Positions 55,487 to 64,000 of a DNA stretch of 64,000 nt are shown piece by piece; within the stretch, counting starts at the first letter, position 1; every line of letters starts with the position of its first letter. Location of the stretch: positions 186,001-250,000 of the forward strand of contig NZ_CP035926.1 in assembly GCF_004214815.1 (NCBI RefSeq). Reading direction: 5' to 3'. Both the position numbers and the translations under genes were made by a program. This stretch comes from Aliarcobacter thereius LMG 24486. GTDB lineage: Bacteria; Campylobacterota; Campylobacteria; Campylobacterales; Arcobacteraceae. The notes beneath the pieces are model-generated. The model was not told the DNA's origin, searched no databases, and saw only the letters and a program-made list of their open reading frames with translations.

Positions 55487-58067
55487 AGTAAAAGTGTTTG
55501 AGATTGCAGAAGAAGCAGGTTCAAATAGTGCTGAAATAATGCAAAAAGCAAAAGAATTAGGAATAGAACTAAAAACAGCACAAGCGAGTGTATCATTTGA
55601 AGATGCAGAAGAAATTATGCAATATATTCTTACTGGAAAAAGTAAAAGAATAAAAGAAGAGATTGTTACACCTAAAAAAGTAAAAAAAGAAGAGCCAAAA
55701 ATTGAGAATAAAGTTGAGGCTAAAAAAGAAGAAATAGCAAAAGAAGAAATTAAAAAAGAGATCAAAGAATCAAAAACTAATATAAATAATGAGCAAGATA
55801 ATATTGTTAAAGTTATGCCAAAAAGAAAAGGTTTAGTTATTATCAAGAAAAGAAGAGATAGTGAATTAGATAGTAAAACAGTTGAAAAAGATTTAACAGT
55901 TAATAAAAAAATTCAAAAACCTTTAAGTGAAATTTTCAATGATGATAAGATTGGTCAAGATAGAATAGTAAAAGTTGATAGACAAGTAGCAAATCAACAA
56001 GCAAAAATTAAAAAAGATAGAAAAAAGACTCCAATAAAAGCTCAAGAACATGGTAAAAAAATTGAAGTACTAAAAGAAAATAATGAGTTTAGAAGTAGTG
56101 ATGATTCTTTATTAGGTGAAGAAGTTGTGCTTTTTGATATGGATTTATCTGATACATATAAGGTTTTTGATGAGCCAAAGCCTGTAAATACTACAAATCA
56201 TTCAAGAAGTTCAAAACCAGCAGCATTTGGAAATGCACCAACTGGTCTTCAAAGAGGAAAGAGAAAGAAAAGAGTTGTAAGAACTCAAGAGAAAGCAGAA
56301 GTTACATCGGTTGTTATTCCAGAAGATATAAGAGTTTATGAGTTTGCAGAAGCTTGTCAAAAAACACCAGCAGAAGTTATCAAAGTTCTATTTAGTTTAG
56401 GAATGATGGTTACAAAAAATGATTTTTTAAAGCAAGATGAGTTAGAAATTCTTGGTGAAGAGTTTGGAATTGAAGTAACTGTTAAGGATGCTTTAGAAGA
56501 TGTAAATTATGAAGAGAGTTATGATGAAGAGATTGATACAAGTTCATTTGTAACAAGACCTCCAGTTGTAACAATAATGGGTCACGTTGATCATGGTAAA
56601 ACTTCACTTTTAGATAAAATAAGAAGCTCAAAAATTGCATCAGGTGAAGCAGGTGGAATCACACAACACATTGCATCTTATACAATTACAAAAAATGGGC
56701 AAAAAATTACATTTGTAGATACACCAGGTCACGAAGCATTCTCATCTATGAGAACAAGAGGTGCAAATGTAACAGATATTATAATCATAGTTGTTGCAGC
56801 TGATGATGGAGTGAAAACACAAACTGAAGAGGTTATTTCACATGCAAAAGCTAGTGGTTGCCCAATTATTGTTGCTATGAATAAAATGGATAAAGAAACA
56901 GCAAATCCTGATATGGTAAAAGCTCAAATGGCTGAAAAAGGTATGACACCAGTTGATTGGGGTGGAGATATTGAATTTATTGGAGTTTCTGCTAGAACAG
57001 GAGATGGAATAGATGATTTATTAGAAAATATACTTCTTCAAGCAGAAATTTTAGAACTTAAAGCTGACCCTGATGCAAAAGCAAAAGCGACAGTTATAGA
57101 ATCAAGTTTAGAAAAAGGAAGAGGTCCTGTTGCAAATATTATTGTTCAAAATGGTATTTTAAGAATAGGGGATAATATTGTTTGTGATACAACATTTGGA
57201 AGAGTAAAAGCTATTACAAATGATGTTGGAGAGAGTGTAAAAGAGTTAGGACTTAGTGAAACAGGTACTATCTTAGGATTACACGAAGTTCCAAGTACAG
57301 GTTCAAGTATGGTAGCTATGGATAGTGAAAAAGAAGTTCGTGATATTGCTACAACAAGAGCTGAACATTCAAGATTAAAAGAGTTATCTAAATCTACAAA
57401 AGTTTCACTTGAAGAGATGAGTGGTCTTATAGCAGAAGGTAGAATAAAACAGCTTCCAGTAATTATAAAAGCTGATGTTGGTGGAACCCTTGAAGCTATT
57501 AAAGGTTCTTTAGAAAAAATAGCAAATGATGAAGTAAAAGTAAAAGTAGTTCATTCAGCAGTTGGTGGAATTACAGAATCAGATATTGTTTTAGCAAGTG
57601 CTAGTGAAGGTTGTATAATTTTAGGATTTAATGTAAGACCAACAGGAGCTGTTAAAGCTAAAGCAAAAACAGATGGTGTTGAAATTAAAACATACTCAAT
57701 AATTTATGATCTACTTGATGATGTTAAAGATGCATTATCAGGAATGATGACAGCTGTTATTAGAGAAGAGAATACTGGACAAGCAGAAGTTAGAGATACA
57801 TTTGTTGTACCAAAAATTGGAACAGTTGCTGGATGTTTGGTTACAGATGGAAAAGTAATTAGAGGTGGACATGCAAGAATCATTAGAGATGGTGTTGTAA
57901 CATATACTGGAAAAATATCATCATTAAAAAGATTTAAAGATGATGCTAAAGAAGTTGCAAATGGTTATGAATGTGGAATTATGTTTGAAAAATTCAATGA
58001 TATAAAAGTTGGAGATTTTATTGAAACATTTATTCAAATAGAAGAAAAAGTTTCAATAGAGGATTAA
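55476..58067 (+). CDS. infB: Translation initiation factor IF-2
   Basis: IF-2 places initiator tRNA on the ribosome. A long Lys/Glu-rich N-terminal region (about 55-270) is followed by the GTPase domain with GHVDHGKT at 369-376, DTPGHEAF and NKMD, then domains II-IV ending with the initiator-tRNA-binding beta barrel. A second IF2_N-like helix lies at about 285-320. It has 863 residues. AAGGAG is upstream, inside ylxR. Confidence 0.97.
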   Translation: MSDKVKVFEIAEEAGSNSAEIMQKAKELGIELKTAQASVSFEDAEEIMQYILTGKSKRIKEEIVTPKKVKKEEPKIENKVEAKKEEIAKEEIKKEIKESKTNINNEQDNIVKVMPKRKGLVIIKKRRDSELDSKTVEKDLTVNKKIQKPLSEIFNDDKIGQDRIVKVDRQVANQQAKIKKDRKKTPIKAQEHGKKIEVLKENNEFRSSDDSLLGEEVVLFDMDLSDTYKVFDEPKPVNTTNHSRSSKPAAFGNAPTGLQRGKRKKRVVRTQEKAEVTSVVIPEDIRVYEFAEACQKTPAEVIKVLFSLGMMVTKNDFLKQDELEILGEEFGIEVTVKDALEDVNYEESYDEEIDTSSFVTRPPVVTIMGHVDHGKTSLLDKIRSSKIASGEAGGITQHIASYTITKNGQKITFVDTPGHEAFSSMRTRGANVTDIIIIVVAADDGVKTQTEEVISHAKASGCPIIVAMNKMDKETANPDMVKAQMAEKGMTPVDWGGDIEFIGVSARTGDGIDDLLENILLQAEILELKADPDAKAKATVIESSLEKGRGPVANIIVQNGILRIGDNIVCDTTFGRVKAITNDVGESVKELGLSETGTILGLHEVPSTGSSMVAMDSEKEVRDIATTRAEHSRLKELSKSTKVSLEEMSGLIAEGRIKQLPVIIKADVGGTLEAIKGSLEKIANDEVKVKVVHSAVGGITESDIVLASASEGCIILGFNVRPTGAVKAKAKTDGVEIKTYSIIYDLLDDVKDALSGMMTAVIREENTGQAEVRDTFVVPKIGTVAGCLVTDGKVIRGGHARIIRDGVVTYTGKISSLKRFKDDAKEVANGYECGIMFEKFNDIKVGDFIETFIQIEEKVSIED

Positions 58068-58444
58068 TGAAAAGTATAAATCTTCAAAGAACTGAATCTC
58101 TTTTGATGGAGCTAATACCACAAGCTCTATCTTCTTTAAATAATGCAAGTATTAACTCTTTGGCAATTACAGGTGTTAATTGTAAAAAAGGTAAATATGA
58201 TGCTACTGTTTATTTTGATGGAAGTGATTTTGATAATAAAGAGATAAAAGAGATTATAAGCTCTTTAAATAAAGCAAATGGAAGAATAAAAAGTGAAGTT
58301 TTATCTGCTACTGGATGGTATAAATGTCCAAATTTTAAATTTGAAGTTGATACATCTCTTGAAAAATCTAAACAAATTGAAGATCTATTTGCAAAAATAA
58401 AAAAAAATAAAAAAGATACTACAATTGAAAGTGATGAAGAATGA
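58067..58444 (+). CDS. rbfA: Ribosome-binding factor A
   Basis: RbfA binds the immature 30S subunit near the 16S 5' end. The 125-residue protein has the RbfA KH-like pattern with a charged C-terminal tail. Gene order infB-rbfA-rimP and one-base overlap with infB make the call firm although the sequence is divergent. Confidence 0.88.
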   Translation: MKSINLQRTESLLMELIPQALSSLNNASINSLAITGVNCKKGKYDATVYFDGSDFDNKEIKEIISSLNKANGRIKSEVLSATGWYKCPNFKFEVDTSLEKSKQIEDLFAKIKKNKKDTTIESDEE

Positions 58445-58872
58445 ATTTAGAAGAACAAATTAAAGTAATAGTTGAAAATAGTGGTTTAAAGCTTTATGAT
58501 ATTGTAAAACTAAAAGAGAATAATAAGGATATTTTTAGAGTAGTTGTAAGTTCTAAAGATGGTGTAAATTTGGATAAATGTGCAGAAATTTCAAGGCTTA
58601 TCTCACCTTTACTTGATGTTGAAGATCCAATATATGGGAAATATTTTTTAGAAGTTAGCTCTCCTGGAATTGAAAGAAAATTAAGAAAAACTGAGCATTT
58701 TATAGCAAGTATTGGTGAACTTGTAAGAGTAAAAACAAATGGACTTGCAGTTTATGAAGGTGAATTAGTAGAAGCAAATGAAGATAAAATTTCTATAAAA
58801 TTTGAAGATGATGAGATAGAAATTTTTGAATATAGTGATATTTTAAGCGCTTCGACTTACTATAAGTGGTAA
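58441..58872 (+). CDS. rimP: Ribosome maturation factor RimP
   Basis: RimP assists 30S maturation. The 143 residues contain the typical KLYDIVKLKENN, CAEISRLISPLLDVEDPI and YFLEVSSPGIERKLR (about 73-87). It overlaps rbfA by four bases. Confidence 0.94.
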   Translation: MNLEEQIKVIVENSGLKLYDIVKLKENNKDIFRVVVSSKDGVNLDKCAEISRLISPLLDVEDPIYGKYFLEVSSPGIERKLRKTEHFIASIGELVRVKTNGLAVYEGELVEANEDKISIKFEDDEIEIFEYSDILSASTYYKW

Positions 58873-58881
58873 AAAACCAAG

Positions 58882-59895
58882 ATGAAAATTGATGACAATT
58901 TCTTTATGAAATTAGCCATTGATGAGGCTTGGAAATATCAACTTTTAACTTATCCAAATCCAGCTGTGGGAGCTGTAATTGTAAAAAATGGGCAGATATT
59001 AGCTATTGAAGCTCATAAAGAAGCTGGAACACCACATGCTGAGATAAATGCACTTAAAACAGCTTTTCTTACAGAAGATAAAAACTCCTTATTAAAAACT
59101 TTAACAAATAGTAGTGAAATACATGATTTTTTGATTAAAAATCATAATGGATTCTTTTATGATTGTGAAATATATACAACACTTGAACCCTGTAATCATA
59201 TAGGTAAAACACCATCTTGTGCAAACTTACTATCTATTTTGAAATTAAAAAGAGTAATTATTGGTTCTTACGATACAAATAAAGTTGCAAGTTGTGGAAT
59301 AAGAACATTAGAAGATGCAAATATAAAAGTAAGCACAAAAGTTTTAGAAAAAGAGTGTGATAATATTTTAATTCCATTTAAAGCTTGGCAGAATAAAACT
59401 TGTATATTTTTTAAAATGGCACAAACACTAAATGGAATGATTGATGGTGCCGTTTCTAGCCAAAGAGCAAAGTTATATGTTCATATGTTAAGAGATAAGA
59501 TTGATTTGCTTATGATAGGTGGAAATAGTGTTAGAATTGATAAACCAATACTTGATTCAAGATATGTAAGAGGAAAAAATCCTGATATTATGATATATAG
59601 TAAAACTAAGGATTTTAATCAAAATATAGCTTTGTTTAAAGTTCCAAATAGAAAAGTAATAATTAGTGAAGATCTGTTTAAATTACTTGATTATAAGTTT
59701 GTAATGGTTGAGGGTGTTTATAAGCTTTTAGATATTTTAAAAGATAAAATAGATTTCTTAGTTCTTATAGTTTCTCCAAAAATAAGAGCTGGAACAAATA
59801 CTACAAATAATTTAAATATAGATTATGAAATACTCCATGAAAATTATTTAGGAGATGAAAAGATAGTTTTTCTTAAAAAAAGAATTAATATATAA
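58882..59895 (+). CDS. ribD: Riboflavin biosynthesis deaminase/reductase RibD
   Basis: RibD carries out the deaminase and reductase steps of riboflavin synthesis. The deaminase half has PHAEINAL (His52, Glu54) and LEPCNHIGKTPSC (Cys104, Cys113) as zinc site; the reductase half starts near 165. At 337 residues it is slightly short. It is the last gene of the long plus-strand run and converges with efp. Confidence 0.92.
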   Translation: MKIDDNFFMKLAIDEAWKYQLLTYPNPAVGAVIVKNGQILAIEAHKEAGTPHAEINALKTAFLTEDKNSLLKTLTNSSEIHDFLIKNHNGFFYDCEIYTTLEPCNHIGKTPSCANLLSILKLKRVIIGSYDTNKVASCGIRTLEDANIKVSTKVLEKECDNILIPFKAWQNKTCIFFKMAQTLNGMIDGAVSSQRAKLYVHMLRDKIDLLMIGGNSVRIDKPILDSRYVRGKNPDIMIYSKTKDFNQNIALFKVPNRKVIISEDLFKLLDYKFVMVEGVYKLLDILKDKIDFLVLIVSPKIRAGTNTTNNLNIDYEILHENYLGDEKIVFLKKRINI

Positions 59896-59924
59896 AAAAG
59901 GCTTAAAGAGTAAAACTTTAAGCC
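59892..59924 (-). terminator. Intrinsic terminator of efp (between efp and ribD)
   Basis: Perfect nine-base arms GGCTTAAAG/CTTTAAGCC (59900-59908 and 59916-59924) enclose a seven-base loop. On the minus strand the stem is followed by six T residues, a classic rho-independent terminator for the rpsA/serA/efp direction. It may also stop ribD transcripts. Confidence 0.8.
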
Positions 59925-59950
59925 ATATTAGAAAAAGTCAAAAAATTAAT

Positions 59951-60514
59951 TTATTTAACTTTTTCTAGGTATTCACCTGTTCTTGTATCAACTTTTATAA
60001 CTTCACCTTCTAATATATGAAAAGGAATTTGTACAACAGCACCTGATTCTAAAGTAGCAGGTTTTCTTCCACCTTGAGAATCACCTTTAAAGTTTGGTGG
60101 AGTATCTACAATTTTAAGCTCAACAACCATTGGTGGTTCAACAGTGATTGCTTTTCCATTGAAATACATCATATCAACTTGCATTCCATCAATAATCCAA
60201 TCTTTAGCTTCACCAACTTGTTCGTAAGTTAAACCTTCTTGTTCATAAGTTGCAACATCCATAAATTGTAAAAGTTCACCATCGTCATATAAAAACTGCA
60301 TTTGTTTTTGTTGTAAATCGGGAGTTTCACATTTATCACCAGCATGAAAAGTTTTCTCTATTGTTTTTCCATTTATAAAAGATTTTATTTTTGCTCTAAC
60401 AAAAGCTGCACCTTTTCCTGGTTTTACATGTTGGTATTCAACAATTTTATATGGTATACCTTCAACTTGTATTTTAAGACCTTTTTTTAATTCGCTCATT
60501 CCTATACTTGCCAT
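59951..60514 (-). CDS. efp: Elongation factor P
   Basis: EF-P rescues ribosomes stalled on polyproline. The 187-residue, three-domain protein carries lysine at position 34 in [14 protein letters not shown], the residue that receives beta-lysine in EpmA/EpmB organisms. No modification gene is in the window. It lies nine bases after serA on the same strand. Confidence 0.96.
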   Translation of the reverse strand: MASIGMSELKKGLKIQVEGIPYKIVEYQHVKPGKGAAFVRAKIKSFINGKTIEKTFHAGDKCETPDLQQKQMQFLYDDGELLQFMDVATYEQEGLTYEQVGEAKDWIIDGMQVDMMYFNGKAITVEPPMVVELKIVDTPPNFKGDSQGGRKPATLESGAVVQIPFHILEGEVIKVDTRTGEYLEKVK

Positions 60515-60523
60515 TTTCTCTCC

Positions 60524-62110
60524 TTAAATTTCTGCATAAGCAACAGCTATACTAGCCTCAAGATTATCTAAATCTTCGATAACCTTTGAATTTGCTTTTT
60601 CATCAATTAAAATAACTGCTAATGCATGATCATTTTTACCTCTACTTAATCTAAAGTCAGAGATATTTATATTGTTTTTAGCTAATATAGAACCAACTTG
60701 TCCTACAACACCTGGAATATCTTTGTTTTTCATAATAATCATTTTACCTTTTGGTTCAATGTCTAAAACAAAATCATCTAGTTTAACAACTCTTTGAATA
60801 TTATCTTCAAAAACTGTACCAGAGATAGATTTTACACCATTTGCTGTTGTAATTTTTATTGTAACTCTATTTTTATATCCACTATTATTTGTAATAGTTT
60901 TTGTACTTAAATCTATACCTTTTTCATTTGCTATGAAGTTTGCGTTAACATAGTTTACACTAAGACCTGTACTAACACTTAAAACTCCAACACTAGCAAA
61001 AGTTTGTAAAGAATCAACATATTCACTTAAATCACCTTCAGCACTAACTTCAACTGCTCTAATTTGACTTTTACTAATTTGAGCAAGTAGAAATGCCATT
61101 TTTTGTGTAAGTTCAATATATGGTTTTACAAATGCAGGTATTTTACTCTCATCAATTGGAAGATTTAAAGCATTTGGATAAGATATTCCTCTTGCACTCT
61201 CAATTGCATTATTTGCACTTTGAATAGAAATTTCTCTTTGAGATTCTTTTGTATTTGCACCAAGATGTGCTGTAACAGTAACATTTGGTAAATCTAAAAG
61301 TGGATGAGAAGTTGCTGGTTCTTTTTTGAATACATCTATTCCAGCCATTGCAATTTTCCCAGATTTTAGGTTTTCTACAAGAGCTTCTTCATTATATAAT
61401 CCACCTCTTGCACAATTTATTAATACAACTCCATCTTTCATCTTTTTAATTTCATCAAAACTAATCATATCAATAGTTTCTTTGTTTTTTGGCGTGTGGA
61501 TTGTAATAATATCACAAGCTAAAATATCTTCAAAGTTTGTTGTATATTTAATTCCTAAATCAGTTGCTTTTGTACTTGAAATATAAGGGTCATATGTAAT
61601 AACATCCATTTCAAAAGCTTTGGCTCTTAATGCAACTCTATGTCCAATATTTCCAAAACCAATTACACCTAGTTTTTTACCATAAAGTTCATTTCCATAC
61701 CAATCTTCTCTTTTCCAAACTCTCTCTTCTTTTAGTTGATTGTGTGCATATGGAAATTTTCTAAGGCAAGATAACATATGAGCCATAGTAAGTTCAACAG
61801 CAGCAATAGTATTTGCTGTTGGTACGTTCATTGCTATAATTCCTCTTTTGCTACAACCATCTATGTCAACATTATCATAACCAACACCAGCTCTGATAAT
61901 TGCTTTTAAATTTGTTGCTGCATTTAAGAATTTTTCATCAACATCAGTTGAAGATCTTGTTATTGCTACATCAGCATTTTTTATAATATCTAATAATTTT
62001 ACTTTATCAATATCTGCAGCATAAACATAGTTTATATCTTCAGTGTTTTGTAAAATATTTAATCCTGCATCATGGATATGGTCACAAACTACAATTGTAT
62101 ATTTACTCAT
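60524..62110 (-). CDS. serA: D-3-phosphoglycerate dehydrogenase
   Basis: SerA oxidises 3-phosphoglycerate to start serine synthesis. The NAD loop is in LGVIGFGNIGHRVALRA (about 146), the catalytic histidine in VTAHLGANTKES, followed by an intervening domain and a C-terminal ACT domain (KDIPGVVGQVGSILAKN, about 456-472), the serine-feedback site. The 528 residues are the long bacterial form. serB is in the same window, the aminotransferase is not. Confidence 0.96.
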   Translation of the reverse strand: MSKYTIVVCDHIHDAGLNILQNTEDINYVYAADIDKVKLLDIIKNADVAITRSSTDVDEKFLNAATNLKAIIRAGVGYDNVDIDGCSKRGIIAMNVPTANTIAAVELTMAHMLSCLRKFPYAHNQLKEERVWKREDWYGNELYGKKLGVIGFGNIGHRVALRAKAFEMDVITYDPYISSTKATDLGIKYTTNFEDILACDIITIHTPKNKETIDMISFDEIKKMKDGVVLINCARGGLYNEEALVENLKSGKIAMAGIDVFKKEPATSHPLLDLPNVTVTAHLGANTKESQREISIQSANNAIESARGISYPNALNLPIDESKIPAFVKPYIELTQKMAFLLAQISKSQIRAVEVSAEGDLSEYVDSLQTFASVGVLSVSTGLSVNYVNANFIANEKGIDLSTKTITNNSGYKNRVTIKITTANGVKSISGTVFEDNIQRVVKLDDFVLDIEPKGKMIIMKNKDIPGVVGQVGSILAKNNINISDFRLSRGKNDHALAVILIDEKANSKVIEDLDNLEASIAVAYAEI

Positions 62111-62122
62111 TTTAAAAAATTC

Positions 62123-63778
62123 CTACTTTTTGAATTGATCTTTTATAGCATCACCTAAAGTCATAGATATATCATCATTAACAGATTTTAACATCTCTCT
62201 TTCTTGTTGTTGTTCTAATCTTTTAATAGATAATCTAACTCTATTTCTTTTTGTATCAATATTTATAACAACAGCTTCAAGTTCATCACCAATTTTTACT
62301 TCTTCAGCATTTAATGGACCGAAATCTTCTGTTCTAATAAGACCATCAAGATTATTTTCAAGTTTAATAAATACACCGAAATCTTTTTTATCTTTTACAT
62401 TTCCTTTCACTATATCACCTAGTTTATAATTGTCTTGAAATTTCTTTGCAGGAGATTCAGCTATTTCTTTAATTGAAAGTGAAATGTTTTCTTTCTCTTT
62501 ATCAATTTTAATAATTTTAACTTCTACTTCATCACCTTTTTTGAAGATATTTTTACATTTTGTATTTGTTTCCCAAGAAGCTTCTTCATTGTGTAAAAGA
62601 CCATCAACATCACCTAAAGTAATAAATGCACCAAATTCAGTTAATGTAGAGATTTTACCTTTTAAAATATCTCCAACTTTATTTGTTTTTACAAATTTAT
62701 TAAATGGTTTTTCTTGAAGATTTTTTAATGAAACTCTTAATCTTTTTTTATCAATATCAAGTTCAATAACTTCAACATTTATTTCATCACCAATAGTTAA
62801 ACTCTCTTTTGGGTTTTTAATATTTTTATTCCATGAAAGTTCAGAAATATGTAAAAGTCCTTCAATATCATTTCCTAAATCAACAAAAGCTCCATAAGAT
62901 TCAAAATTAGAAACAGTTACTGTAATTGTATCTCCAACTTCTAATTTATCTTTAATCTCTTCCCAAGGATTAGATAAAGCAGCTTTAATAGATAAGCTTA
63001 AGTGTTGTTTTGTTTTATCATAAGATAAAACTACAACAGAAACAGTGTCTCCTTCATTGTAGTAGTTTGCAGGATTTACAGGACCTTTATAAGAGATTTC
63101 ATTGTAGTTTACAAGTCCATCAACTCCACCTAAATCAACAAACATACCATAAGAAGTGATTTTTTTAACAACTCCATTTACAGGTTCATTGTTCTCTAAA
63201 ATTTTAGCAACTTTATCATCTTTTAATGATTTGTTCTCTTCAATTAATTTTTTTCTAGAGATAATAATTGAACCTTGGTTTTTATTTACTTTTATTACTT
63301 TAGCTTTTACACTTTTTCCAAGTGCACCAATAGTTTTCATAAAAGATTGAGCTAATGGCATAAAGTATTCACAACCATTTTCATCTTCAACTGTGAAACC
63401 ACCTCTTTGTTTAACAGCTACAACTTTTCCTTCAACAATAATATCTTCAAAATTTTCACCATGAGTTGCTATAAAATCATTAAATTTAGCTCTTTGTAAA
63501 ACTTTTTTATGAGAGATATTAGGTCTTTCACCTCTATTTCCCATAAGCATAACAGAGATTGTATCTCCTACTTTATATTTTACTTCACCATTCTCTTTAA
63601 TTTCATCTAAAGATAAAAGACCTTCTATCTTTTGACCAACATCAACTAAAACTCTATCATCATTTATTTCAACAATTATACCATCAACTACAGAGTTATT
63701 CTCTGCTTGTTCAAAAGACTCGTTTAATAATTGTTCAAAATCAAAGTCTTCACCTAAATCTATATCTTCCATATGCAT
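62123..63778 (-). CDS. rpsA: Ribosomal protein S1
   Basis: S1 binds mRNA on the 30S subunit. The 551-residue acidic protein has six S1 RNA-binding domains, each recognisable by phrases such as YGMFVDLGGVDGLV, YGAFVDLGNDIEGLLHISE, FGAFITLGDVDGLLH and FGVFIKLENNLDGLI. The first ATG is six bases from AGAAGG and is preferred to the one two codons later. The order ispH-rpsA-serA is conserved in Campylobacter. Confidence 0.96.
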   Translation of the reverse strand: MHMEDIDLGEDFDFEQLLNESFEQAENNSVVDGIIVEINDDRVLVDVGQKIEGLLSLDEIKENGEVKYKVGDTISVMLMGNRGERPNISHKKVLQRAKFNDFIATHGENFEDIIVEGKVVAVKQRGGFTVEDENGCEYFMPLAQSFMKTIGALGKSVKAKVIKVNKNQGSIIISRKKLIEENKSLKDDKVAKILENNEPVNGVVKKITSYGMFVDLGGVDGLVNYNEISYKGPVNPANYYNEGDTVSVVVLSYDKTKQHLSLSIKAALSNPWEEIKDKLEVGDTITVTVSNFESYGAFVDLGNDIEGLLHISELSWNKNIKNPKESLTIGDEINVEVIELDIDKKRLRVSLKNLQEKPFNKFVKTNKVGDILKGKISTLTEFGAFITLGDVDGLLHNEEASWETNTKCKNIFKKGDEVEVKIIKIDKEKENISLSIKEIAESPAKKFQDNYKLGDIVKGNVKDKKDFGVFIKLENNLDGLIRTEDFGPLNAEEVKIGDELEAVVINIDTKRNRVRLSIKRLEQQQEREMLKSVNDDISMTLGDAIKDQFKK

Positions 63779-63818
63779 ATTGTACCTTCTTGTTTACCAG
63801 TTTTTTTAAAATAGGAAG

Positions 63819-63824
63819 ATTATA
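63819..63824 (-). promoter_or_regulatory. -10 box for rpsA
   Basis: On the minus strand TGTATAAT (extended -10) lies 40 bases upstream of the rpsA ATG, in the 69-base gap after ispH. Confidence 0.5.
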
Positions 63825-63847
63825 CAGAAAAATGACTTAATTTATAT

Positions 63848-64000
63848 CTATAAACTTTTAATTTTGTCTATAACTTTTTGAATAACCCAATCAGGAGTGC
63901 TTGCACCAGCAGTTATACCGCAAAACTCTTTTTCTTTGAACCACTCTTTTTTTAATTCATTTTCATTTTCAATCAAATAAGAATCTTTACAGTTTTCTAA
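63848..64000 (-). CDS. ispH: HMB-PP reductase IspH, C-terminal end (5' part outside window)
   Basis: The last 50 residues of the frame are visible. They contain SYLIENENEL, a cysteine, and the closing GITAGASTPDWVIQ, diagnostic of IspH (LytB), the 4Fe-4S enzyme that finishes the MEP isoprenoid pathway. The frame stays open to the window edge at base 64000. Confidence 0.93.
   Translation of the reverse strand, partial: LENCKDSYLIENENELKKEWFKEKEFCGITAGASTPDWVIQKVIDKIKSL

Overview
The window is about 27% G+C, tightly packed and free of mobile elements. It looks like chromosome from a member of the Campylobacterota close to Arcobacter/Aliarcobacter. The evidence is gene order as much as similarity: ispH-rpsA-serA, serB-tal, ccoNOQP followed by a DUF4006 protein, FixH and AddB, lpxC-tsaB-thrB-ylxR-infB-rbfA-rimP, and truB-ispE-smpB are all arrangements typical of this phylum. 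TTG start codons are frequent. Species cannot be fixed from the sequence alone.

Layout. 1-2.6 kb: the end of a chromate transporter, a tiny membrane ORF and a large ankyrin-repeat protein. 2.7-4.0 kb: P-II protein glnB overlapping pyrC. 4.1-14.4 kb: a flagellar block, with flgI-fliM on the minus strand and, divergently, an acidic protein, fliQ, FliJ-like and MotE-like coiled coils, fliL, an unknown membrane protein, flgH, flgK, fliD, fliS and a small unknown gene. 14.4-31.4 kb: housekeeping genes: tilS, rimO, a META lipoprotein, panC, a lone peptide-type ABC permease, acpS, a DsbA-family protein, gltS, ruvX, an MTHFR-family protein, serB, tal, aroF, an ArsC/Spx-like protein, gatC, tgt, an RCK_C-domain protein, murC and a LysR regulator. 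31.5-35.7 kb: uvrD/pcrA-truB-ispE-smpB. 35.8-43.0 kb: the cbb3 oxidase operon ccoNOQP with a tail of small membrane proteins, FixH and AddB. 43.0-48.7 kb: PAP2 phosphatase, a GNAT protein, a DUF2156 protein, a beta-barrel protein, prfB, a cytochrome c, folB and plsY. 48.7-59.9 kb: a long plus-strand run nadA-nadC-DHH-M23-lpxC-tsaB-thrB-ylxR-infB-rbfA-rimP-ribD. 59.9-64 kb: efp, serA, rpsA and the end of ispH on the minus strand.

No tRNA, rRNA, CRISPR array, insertion sequence, prophage or classic defence island was seen, and no intergenic stretch exceeds about 155 bases. Convergent gene pairs are often separated by a perfect hairpin. Several promoters show a clear TATAAT -10 box with no obvious -35, as is usual for this phylum.

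I did not find a large undescribed system. The most interesting items are local: a P-II protein lacking the uridylylation tyrosine, a 30-residue membrane peptide gene and three phased TGAC repeats at the cbb3 operon, two genes whose -10 box lies seven bases before ATG (possible leaderless messages), uncharacterised flagellar-cluster proteins, a soluble RCK_C protein next to murC, and the absence of csrA from its usual truB-ispE position.
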